From: Chryseobacterium sp. JAH
Lineage (GTDB): Bacteria > Bacteroidota > Bacteroidia > Flavobacteriales > Weeksellaceae
Length of the DNA: 64,000 bases
Reading direction: 5' to 3'
Assembly (NCBI RefSeq): GCF_001507335.1
Contig: NZ_LMAH01000006.1
Coordinates: 224,087 to 288,086, forward strand
This document shows, one piece after another, positions 1 to 6,394 of the stretch. Every line of letters starts with the position of its first letter. Within the stretch, counting starts at the first letter, position 1. Both the position numbers and the translations under genes were made by a program. The notes under the pieces are model-generated. The model worked only from the letters and a program-made list of their open reading frames with translations, did no database searches and was not told the DNA's origin.

Positions 1-4
1 GTAG

Positions 5-66
5 TATAGATAAAGGCACTTTAAAGGCAGGATAGTGCCACTTAATGCCACTCAATTATGTTAAAT
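5..66. repeat. Left copy of a ~62 bp direct repeat bounding the island
   Basis: This segment recurs in the same orientation at 4456-4518 with only a two-base substitution and one missing T. Both copies contain the inverted pair GGCACT / AGTGCC and end in TATGTTAAAT. Everything between them (broken kelch copy, recombinase remnant, cassette-like genes, kelch gene, dead XRE gene) is accessory in character, so the pair may be the ends of an inserted segment. It could also simply be a dispersed intergenic repeat. Confidence 0.75.
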
Positions 67-70
67 CCCC

Positions 71-363
71 GATGTCGCAGATTTCCAATCCGTGACTTTT
101 CCCTATATTTAAAACATAATTTTTTGCACAGAAAATCATTTAAACCAAACCTCAACGCCATTGAAAACAAAATTATTACTCCTTTCATTTTTCGGTTTAT
201 GTTTACCTAAATTTTAAACATCTTGCGGATATGTCTGTTCGCAGAGGAGCGGTAACCAGTACCATTGCAGGTGACAATATCTATGTGAGCAATGGGTATA
301 AAGATGCGGATGGTCATGCTACTATTATTGAGAAATACAGCATTAAAGATAACCGTTGGAGTA
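71..363 (+). pseudogene. 5' fragment of a kelch-repeat protein gene (broken duplicate)
   Basis: Bases 71-363 align with 2782-3088, which is the upstream region and first ~70 codons of the intact kelch gene. This copy lacks 14 bases just after the signal-peptide codons (around 196), so the frame started by TTG at 161 reaches a stop almost at once. The similarity stops abruptly at 363, where recombinase sequence on the other strand begins. It has no coding capacity. The many silent-looking differences from the intact copy suggest an older duplication rather than a recent assembly artefact. Confidence 0.85.
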
Positions 364-1012
364 TAACCCGATTTTTTCAACGATGACTTCATAATTTGTT
401 GAACACTACGCTGAGAGTACTTCTCATTTTCAGAACCTTCAAATAAATATTTTTTTGGGTTATAGATTTTGTAATACTGCCTCAGCAGCTCAATAAGTTT
501 TTGGGAGAGCATCACCACTCTATCCTTACTTCCTTTGACTATCGGATTAACAAAATATTCTGATCTGTTTTGATATCAGACATTTTAAGTTCCAATATCT
601 CACCCAGTCTGAGACCACATGCATATATGGTTGTAAGAATTGCCTTATGTTTTATGTTGGAATTAGAATCTAAAATCTTTTTCACCTCCATTTTAGTTAA
701 AAATTTTGGTAATTTATTTTCACTTCTTTGAGGATAAAGATGTTTTAGATTAACTGTTCTCTGAAAAGTTTCATGATAAAACTTCACGATTGTAGCGATC
801 ATTGCTTTTTGATAAGATAATCCTACTTTCTTTTTTTCAACGAGCCAAATAATAAATTCTTCCAACTGTTTTTGTGTAATATCTTCAGGTTGATACTTGG
901 TAGAAAGTTTCAAAAAATAAGATAAATGGGAGGTATAGGTTTTAATACTGCTTTTTGCATATCGTTGAAGATGCAATATCGTAGCGAAATCTTCTACATA
1001 TTTATTTTTCAT
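364..1012 (-). pseudogene. Tyrosine recombinase/integrase remnant, frameshifted and truncated
   Basis: From an ATG at 1012 the reading frame encodes a phage-type N-terminal SAM-like domain (YAKSSIKTYTSHLSYF), then the start of the catalytic domain with the first catalytic arginine in ACGLRLGEILEL. At about 539 the frame breaks after LLIR. It continues in another frame as KGSKDRVVMLSQKL and PKKYLFEG, which fits loss of one base. The sequence then ends near 364 just before the HxLRH box, so the His, second Arg and Tyr of the active site are missing. It cannot be an active recombinase. The KDR..LS..L...LR.YY...KP.K.LFEG pattern is common in Bacteroidota site-specific integrases. It is divergent from the cassette-like genes that follow, as an integron integrase would be. 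Confidence 0.8.
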
Positions 1013-1184
1013 CCTGAAGGTCTTATGCGTTTATCCCAAATATAAACAAAATAATTCACTCATTTACAAACAGATAACAAAAATCAACACATCATTAGCG
1101 CAATTATATATGTTTTATATTAGCGCAATGCGTAAATTCGGGTGTTGGCAGTAAGTTTAGTGCGACACCATACGACAATTAAAA
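1013..1184. other. attI-like intergenic region with direct repeats and a cassette core motif
   Basis: This gap separates the divergent recombinase remnant from the first small gene. It contains two perfect direct repeats of ATTAGCGCAAT (1094-1104 and 1119-1129), then TGTTGGCAGTA at 1143-1153. That last motif is the exact reverse complement of TACTGCCAACA at 1998-2008, just after the next gene. In integrons the attI site lies here with directly repeated integrase-binding sites, and the first bases of a cassette complement the inverse core of its own attC. The role is inferred from this geometry only. Confidence 0.4.
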
Positions 1185-1991
1185 ATGTTAGACAAACTTT
1201 TTAAAATCTTTAAATCAAAAACACCTACTCAGACAATGTATCCTGAGTTGGACAAAGTTGGTGGACTTCAAAAGGCAATAAATATTGAATTTGAAAAACT
1301 CAATTCAACTTTGAGAGTTTCACAAGACAGTGAGTTGGGCAAAATTCCATTGACATATGCAAGAATTGAAAATGAACAAAAATTTTCACAGGTATACATT
1401 GGTGCAGAAAAAAAAATTTATCTGCCTGACTTTTGGAAAGAAGGAGTTTGTCTTGCACACGGACAAGCTAAAAATATTTCAGAACTTGCACAAGTATTAG
1501 ATTTTTGGCTTTGCAACGACGTTACAACAAAACAGTTGGCAGACAAATTCTCTTTTGTATCACAAAGCGACAAAGCATTTGCGTTTGACAACAAGAATGA
1601 AGTTGAATATACTTGGAATTTAATTTTGCAAGACCAAGACAGATCAGAAATTAACGATTTTGTTAAACTTGCAATCAAGGACAATGTTTTGAATAAATTG
1701 TTTCCATTCACAAGTTTGTATACGTTGTGTTTTAGCAGGTGTACAGGTTATCCTTATGACACAGACAATTTACCAAATGTAACGCCAAAACTATTTGAGA
1801 ACTTCGCCCCAATTCAAGGGAAAAAAAGTAGTTCAGTGCAAGACATTAATAAATTAGAAACTCAATTTGTAGTGACAAAAAATAAATGTGAATATCTTGG
1901 CGAAGGAAATGCAGAAGAAGCTCTGAAAATAGTTAAAGCTAATTTACCAGACAATGTACAGTCAGCAAGAAAAGGGACAGCAAACGAATAG
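1185..1991 (+). CDS. Hypothetical protein, possible DUF6193-like, cassette-borne
   Basis: A 268-residue protein without signal peptide or membrane segment. Notable stretches are GGLQKAINIEFEKL near the start, a central LDFWLCNDVTTKQLADKF, and SLYTLCFSRCTGYPYDTDN further on. The layout recalls proteins grouped as DUF6193, but I cannot confirm this, and no function is known to me. It starts with ATG 31 bases after the TGTTGGCAGTA motif and stops 6 bases before the inverse motif TACTGCCAACA, so it fills a compact unit with almost no flanking sequence. It is AT-rich like its neighbours. No promoter of the TAnnTTTG type is evident just upstream, as is usual for cassette genes read from outside. 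Confidence 0.7.
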   Translation: MLDKLFKIFKSKTPTQTMYPELDKVGGLQKAINIEFEKLNSTLRVSQDSELGKIPLTYARIENEQKFSQVYIGAEKKIYLPDFWKEGVCLAHGQAKNISELAQVLDFWLCNDVTTKQLADKFSFVSQSDKAFAFDNKNEVEYTWNLILQDQDRSEINDFVKLAIKDNVLNKLFPFTSLYTLCFSRCTGYPYDTDNLPNVTPKLFENFAPIQGKKSSSVQDINKLETQFVVTKNKCEYLGEGNAEEALKIVKANLPDNVQSARKGTANE

Positions 1992-1997
1992 AAAACC

Positions 1998-2137
1998 TAC
2001 TGCCAACAAGGGTTTTGCAATAGTGGGGCGAAACCGTAAAGTTCAACGGTAGTTCTTCGGTTCAACTTTTGTGCAGAATTGAAGATTTGTGCTTCGATTG
2101 CCCCACCATCGCAAAGCCCCGAACCGTTATAGCCAAT
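1998..2137 (+). repeat. Large imperfect palindrome, attC/VCR-like recombination site candidate
   Basis: The ~140-base non-coding element begins with TACTGCCAACA and ends with CCGTTATAGCCAAT. Its main stem pairs 2010-2029 (GGGTTTTGCAATAGTGGGGC) with 2100-2119; three of the 20 positions are non-Watson-Crick but can pair as G-T on one strand. A loop of about 70 bases lies between them. Size, orientation downstream of the gene, long imperfect stem and outer inverse-core/core motifs resemble integron attC sites such as Vibrio cholerae repeats. The core GTTATAG does not fit the classical GTTRRRY consensus, so it would be a divergent class. Confidence 0.5.
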
Positions 2138-2156
2138 TTTAGAAACGACGCTTAGA

Positions 2157-2459
2157 ATGATTGTAAAATGTAAAAATTGTTTACCAAAAGAAGGAATTGA
2201 TATTCCAGATTTTGCTATTTCAGAAAAGAGCAAGTTAATAGAGTTTACAATTCAATCACCTCTTCATACTACTAATTATTTAATTGACAATTTAAAACTT
2301 AGCCACAAGGATGCAAAATATATTGTAACTCACATTAACAAAATTTACGGACAATGTAACCGCTGTAAATTTGACCAACTTGACGAAGAGTATATAAGTT
2401 GTCCTAAATGTGGAGCATTAAATTTTAACTGGAAAACAGACAATGGAGAAGAAATTTAA
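2157..2459 (+). CDS. Small zinc-ribbon-type hypothetical protein
   Basis: A 100-residue protein with two CxxC pairs near the C-terminus (CNRCKF and CPKCGA, about residues 62-65 and 82-85), spaced as in a four-cysteine zinc ribbon. A further CKNC lies at residues 5-8. No signal peptide. It begins 20 bases after the palindromic element and overlaps the next gene by 17 bases, so the two are probably translated together. The function is not recognised; such small zinc-ribbon proteins are frequent in mobile cassettes. Confidence 0.65.
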   Translation: MIVKCKNCLPKEGIDIPDFAISEKSKLIEFTIQSPLHTTNYLIDNLKLSHKDAKYIVTHINKIYGQCNRCKFDQLDEEYISCPKCGALNFNWKTDNGEEI

Positions 2460-2775
2460 ATTGTGGCTAGAATTTGAAGAGGTTGACCCGAATAATTGGG
2501 ACATTGAAAATGAGTTTTGCAATATCCAAGTTGACTTGGATGACGGACGACATTACGGACTGAATGTTTGGACATACAAGTTTTTACAAACCGCAGTTGA
2601 CGAAGACAAAAAAACAGGACAAAATTTACACGGACTTTATCAAAAGCCTCCCGACTTATTCGTAAAGGAATTGACAAGAGATTGTATTCAACAGACAATT
2701 GAAGACTTACTCAAAATTGACGACTTAGACAAAATATTGAACCCAAGTATTTATGACAACAAATGCGACAAATAA
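2443..2775 (+). CDS. Small acidic hypothetical protein, immunity-like
   Basis: A 110-residue acidic protein (KLWLEFEEVDPNNWDIENEF..., IQVDLDDGRHYGLNVWTYKF) without signal peptide or membrane segment. The pattern of an N-terminal LWLEFEE strand, an N-x-N/DDGR turn and a C-terminal helix resembles small cytosolic immunity-type proteins of Bacteroidota, but that is impression rather than identification. It overlaps the zinc-ribbon gene by 17 bases in a different frame. Just after its stop, sequence homologous to the kelch upstream region begins (2782), so if this gene belonged to a cassette, the 3' recombination site has been lost. Confidence 0.65.
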   Translation: MEKKFKLWLEFEEVDPNNWDIENEFCNIQVDLDDGRHYGLNVWTYKFLQTAVDEDKKTGQNLHGLYQKPPDLFVKELTRDCIQQTIEDLLKIDDLDKILNPSIYDNKCDK

Positions 2776-2871
2776 AAATCAGATGTCGCGGATTTCCAAT
2801 CCGTGACTTTTCCCTATATTTAAAACATAATTTTTTGCACAGAAAATCAATTAAACCAAACCTCAACACCA

Positions 2872-3798
2872 TTGAAAACAAAATTATTTCTGCTCTCAAT
2901 TTTCGGTTTATGTTTAGCCAATGCGCAAACCCTAAATTTTAAACATCTTGCGGATATGTCTATTCGCAGAGGAGCGATAAACAGTGCCATTGTAGATGAC
3001 AATATTTATGTGAGCAATGGTTATAAAGATGCGGATGGTCATGCTACTATTATTGAGAAATACAGCATTAAAGATAACCGCTGGAGTACAATCAACTCCA
3101 GTCTGGTTCCTAAAAGATTTGCCAATTCGGAGACTTACGGTAATAAAATTTATATTTTTAACGGTTGGGGAAACAGCCATCTTGAAATTATAGACCTTGA
3201 AACTCATCAAAAAACGAAAGGAGCTGTTAACCGTGCCTACACAGGAAATGCAGGTTCTGCCATCTATAACGGAAAAATATACACGTTCGGCGGAAGTGGG
3301 CTAAACAATGCCGCAACTACTGTATTTTCTAACAGATTCCAATATTATGACATTGCTTCAGACACATGGCATCCACTACCGGATATGCCCACTGCCAGAG
3401 AAGCAAGGGGCAAAATTGTGAATGATAAGCTTTATGTCATTGGTGGTTTTAACGGTACGTCATCCCGCCTGGTCAATGTGTATGATCTCAAAAAAAATCT
3501 TTGGACTGATCAATATACGATGCCTGCTGCAATATCGGGGCATTCATTAGCGGTGTCCGGTAATAAGATTTTTATTGCAGGCGGTTATAATAATCAGAGT
3601 TTTCTGGCCTATTTTGATACAGAGACCAATAAGTTGCATAAGTTATCATCCAATATGATTCCCAGACGACATGCTGCTGCCGAAATATATAATGATAAAT
3701 TATACATCATCGGCGGAAGTACAGCATCCTCAACCAAATCAGCTATTAAAAGTATTCAGGTTGCAGATATCAGCGAAGAAGCACTTTCGGCTAAATAA
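2872..3798 (+). CDS. Secreted kelch-repeat beta-propeller protein
   Basis: A 308-residue protein with a signal peptide (KTKLFLLSIFGLCLANAQ) and a series of kelch motifs: KIYIFNGWG, KIYTFGGSG, KLYVIGGFN, KIFIAGGYN and KLYIIGGS, plus a weaker first repeat. Five to six repeats would close one propeller. The best start is TTG at 2872, because it gives a complete signal peptide directly; no ATG lies in a suitable place. Kelch propellers bind proteins or glycans; the ligand here is unknown. No T9SS sorting domain is visible at the end. A broken copy of its first part lies at 71-363. Confidence 0.8.
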   Translation: MKTKLFLLSIFGLCLANAQTLNFKHLADMSIRRGAINSAIVDDNIYVSNGYKDADGHATIIEKYSIKDNRWSTINSSLVPKRFANSETYGNKIYIFNGWGNSHLEIIDLETHQKTKGAVNRAYTGNAGSAIYNGKIYTFGGSGLNNAATTVFSNRFQYYDIASDTWHPLPDMPTAREARGKIVNDKLYVIGGFNGTSSRLVNVYDLKKNLWTDQYTMPAAISGHSLAVSGNKIFIAGGYNNQSFLAYFDTETNKLHKLSSNMIPRRHAAAEIYNDKLYIIGGSTASSTKSAIKSIQVADISEEALSAK

Positions 3799-4021
3799 TC
3801 TAATGAAGATTTAGATCAAAGTTTATACGAATGCCCACAGAGATGGTTTCATGATGAGCAGTAAAAATAACAGCAATTAATTTGAATACTATATTTCCTT
3901 ATCAAGTCAATCAATTTCACATGAAGCAAAACTGGTAGTTATAAAAACATTAAATAGTTGTGAACTACTCAATTTTTTATTCTCTCACTTTTAATTATAT
4001 TTGCTTCTGTAATTCACAAAT

Positions 4022-4429
4022 ATGCAAAACAAAAAAGCACATCAGGGTAGAAATATAAAGCGTTTCCGTGAAATGTTAGGTATTAAGTAGGTATCTTTAG
4101 CTTTTGATTTAGGAGAAGATTGGAATCAAAAGAAAATTTTACTTCTTGAACAAAAAGAAATAGTGGAAGAGGATGTTGTAGAAAGAATATCTCAGATTTT
4201 AAAAATTCCCGTAGAAGCGATTCAAAATATGGATGAGGAGCAGGCAATTAATATTATTGCCAATACTTTTGACAATGGAGCCATTCTCAACGGAATAAAT
4301 TATAATCCATCATTTCATCCGGTTGATAAGGTGCTTCAACTGCACGAAGAAAAAATTGCTTTGTACGAAAGAATGCTGAAAGAAAAAGATGACATGATGG
4401 TAAAACTGGAACAACTGACACAAAAATAA
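4022..4429 (+). pseudogene. XRE-family regulator with in-frame amber stop
   Basis: ATG at 4022 opens a frame that reads QGRNIKRFREMLGIK, then TAG at 4088-4090, then continues without further stops as VSLAFDLGEDWNQKKILLLE to 4429. One C-to-T change (CAG to TAG, Gln to stop) explains it. Restored, the protein is about 135 residues: an N-terminal helix-turn-helix of the XRE type and a C-terminal coiled coil (EEKIALYERMLKEKDDMM). Such short regulators are frequent in Chryseobacterium. The downstream 88-residue frame from 4163 lacks the DNA-binding part. It is probably inactive unless the stop is read through or is a sequencing error. Confidence 0.75.
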
Positions 4430-4455
4430 AGTTTCTTCTTACTGCGTAGTTGTAT

Positions 4456-4518
4456 TATAGATAAAGGCACTTTAAAGGCTTGATAGTGCCACTTTAATGC
4501 CACTCAATTATGTTAAAT
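4456..4518. repeat. Right copy of the ~62 bp direct repeat
   Basis: Same orientation as 5-66 and nearly identical over 63 bases. It lies directly after the dead XRE regulator and before the ToxR-like gene. It contains the hairpin-forming pair GGCACT / AGTGCC. It is the likely right border of the accessory segment, or a dispersed repeat. Confidence 0.75.
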
Positions 4519-4612
4519 CAACACTCTTATTCATCAAAAATTAACCGTTTCAGGGTTTTATACTTTATCAATAGTAACATTCTGTAAGATAAATTTAAAG
4601 TTAAAAATTTTG

Positions 4613-5509
4613 CTAAACCCCAACTTCAAGCCTGTACCCTTTCCCACGGATCACAACAATCTTAATATTCGGATCGATTTCCAGTTTCTTTCTGAGTTTT
4701 GAGATAAACATATCGAGACTTCGACCAACAATGACACCGTCATCTTCCCAGATTTCCTTTTGCAGTCGGCTTCTCTCAATGATTTCGTTGGGAGATGATG
4801 CGAAAATAAGCAATACACGGCTTTCGGTTGTGGTGAGGTCTGTTGTGAGGTCGTTGATGATGAGTTTCCTGTTTTTTGCGTCAAACGATACGGAGCCTAA
4901 TGTGAACAAATCACTTTGCTGAGTTTCGGGTACAACTTTTCGTTGCTTTGTAGATTTATATCTAAAAAAAATAAAACCGATAAAAGCTAAAAATGAAAAG
5001 CCACTCACGAGATAGGCGCTTTTTGCTGTGCTGATCCCTGATGGTTTGAATTTGATGTTAAGTAAGTAACATGCCTTCGGTTGTTTCCTTCCTATACAGG
5101 CAACGATATCATCTTTTTTATTCTTTGATATCGAATATCCATACGCTACACTGGAGTTACCACAGTTGAGAACATTCACAATATAATCGCTTGCGAGAGG
5201 ATCTTTTGCCAACACCCGCTTCGTAAGATTTACCAGCGAGTCAGGTTGGAAACTTAGCTCATTCTCAAAACTGATCTCATATTCATTTTCCGAAATTTTC
5301 TTTACCGGAGGCACTCTTGATGAACGATCACCCGATTGTAAAAGTAACTCATGTCCTATTCTGCGAAGTAACACTTCCCTTTTGGCAAACTCAAAGTCGT
5401 CCTTATCCTTTGTACTGAAACCCGCACAGATGACAAAGATCAATGAGAGCAACATACACATAAAAAGGTATTTGCGCTTTCCTGAGAAGAGATTTTGACT
5501 AAGATGCAT
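4613..5509 (-). CDS. Membrane-anchored winged-helix transcriptional regulator (ToxR-like layout)
   Basis: A 298-residue protein with a membrane segment near the N-terminus (YLFMCMLLSLIFVICAGF), a presumed periplasmic region of about 130 residues, a second membrane segment (YLVSGFSFLAFIGFIFF, about residues 168-185), and a C-terminal OmpR/PhoB-type winged helix (about 200-298). The winged helix has recognisable RSLDMFISKLRKKLE and IRGKGYRLEV ends. There is no receiver domain, so it is a one-component regulator that would sense in the periplasm and act on DNA while membrane-bound. The DNA-binding domain is C-terminal, opposite to ToxR. It is divergent from the secreted-protein gene at 5681, its most likely target. 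Confidence 0.75.
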   Translation of the reverse strand: MHLSQNLFSGKRKYLFMCMLLSLIFVICAGFSTKDKDDFEFAKREVLLRRIGHELLLQSGDRSSRVPPVKKISENEYEISFENELSFQPDSLVNLTKRVLAKDPLASDYIVNVLNCGNSSVAYGYSISKNKKDDIVACIGRKQPKACYLLNIKFKPSGISTAKSAYLVSGFSFLAFIGFIFFRYKSTKQRKVVPETQQSDLFTLGSVSFDAKNRKLIINDLTTDLTTTESRVLLIFASSPNEIIERSRLQKEIWEDDGVIVGRSLDMFISKLRKKLEIDPNIKIVVIRGKGYRLEVGV

Positions 5510-5680
5510 ATTGTCAAGTTATTATTTACAAAGTTTACAATTTTATTTACAATCTAAATCCCAAAATCAGATAAATATCAAAGTATTTTCGCTTAATCAA
5601 CTTTGACAGCATATAAAAAATCATAGTATGTCTAATCAGATTTGAGTTATTAAAAGAATCTAAATTTAATTTAAAAAATT

Positions 5681-6220
5681 ATGAAAAAAGTAATTTATGT
5701 AATGATGTTACCACTGATTGTGGTGAGTGGACTCGTATTCGCCAATCGCGAAATAAAGAATGAAGTTAATAAGAAGCATACCCAAAAGCAATTATCCGCT
5801 GCTGAAAAGACAGCTGCAATGAAAAAATGGGAGGCTACTCCTGCCGGTATTAAGTTCAAACAATGGGAAGCGTCTTCCCGAGGTAAAAAAGTGTATGCCG
5901 CTGAAGCTAAAATCTGGAAGCACATTACCGAGTACACCAACATGGAGGCAGTCATAACCTCTCTTACCCTTCCGCCGGGCTCAAGATTAGGTTTAGGAGT
6001 GATGGTCAGAATTAATGGTGACGATTATATTGTAACATTTGATGCAACAGAATCTCAGCTTGCGCAATTGCGAAGTCTTAAGGTAAATGACAAAATAATG
6101 ATCAAAAGCCGTTACGTATCGCATGCGCCAAAGTATGAATTTCCAATTATTTCCTGCGGATCTTTAGAAAGAGACAGCAAAGTTATTTTTAAACGTGTTC
6201 CCCGCACAGGTGGCTGCTGA
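5681..6220 (+). CDS. Secreted hypothetical protein, divergent from membrane regulator
   Basis: A 179-residue protein with an N-terminal signal sequence (KKVIYVMMLPLIVVSGLVFA), a charged linker rich in Lys and Ala (EKTAAMKKWEATPAGIKFKQ and a related EASSRGKK.Y...K.W), and a C-terminal compact part (VMVRINGDDYIVTF, LKVNDKIMIKSRYVSHAP) that looks like a small OB/SH3-like beta fold. It ends in TGGC. The two W-E-A/S-x-x-x-x-x-K segments look like an internal repeat. Function unknown to me. Its start is 171 bases from that of the ToxR-like regulator on the opposite strand, which suggests shared control. A perfect 14-bp hairpin follows the stop. Confidence 0.7.
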   Translation: MKKVIYVMMLPLIVVSGLVFANREIKNEVNKKHTQKQLSAAEKTAAMKKWEATPAGIKFKQWEASSRGKKVYAAEAKIWKHITEYTNMEAVITSLTLPPGSRLGLGVMVRINGDDYIVTFDATESQLAQLRSLKVNDKIMIKSRYVSHAPKYEFPIISCGSLERDSKVIFKRVPRTGGC

Positions 6221-6227
6221 GTAAATA

Positions 6228-6264
6228 TTAACCTTGTCAAGATTTTAAACCTTGACAAGGTTAA
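6228..6264 (+). terminator. Hairpin terminator after the secreted protein gene
   Basis: TTAACCTTGTCAAG (6228-6241) is perfectly complementary to CTTGACAAGGTTAA (6251-6264), with a 9-base loop. It lies 8 bases after the stop codon. The T-run after it is short and interrupted. Confidence 0.6.
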
Positions 6265-6394
6265 TTTAATACTCAAATATTTGAATGGCTGACTGAAGTT
6301 AATTCAATTTTAAAATCAAAGCAATTTAACTCTACCATTCAGGATTTTCTTGCCCGATTACCAAGATGTATGTATTATTGTAAAAAATATAACC

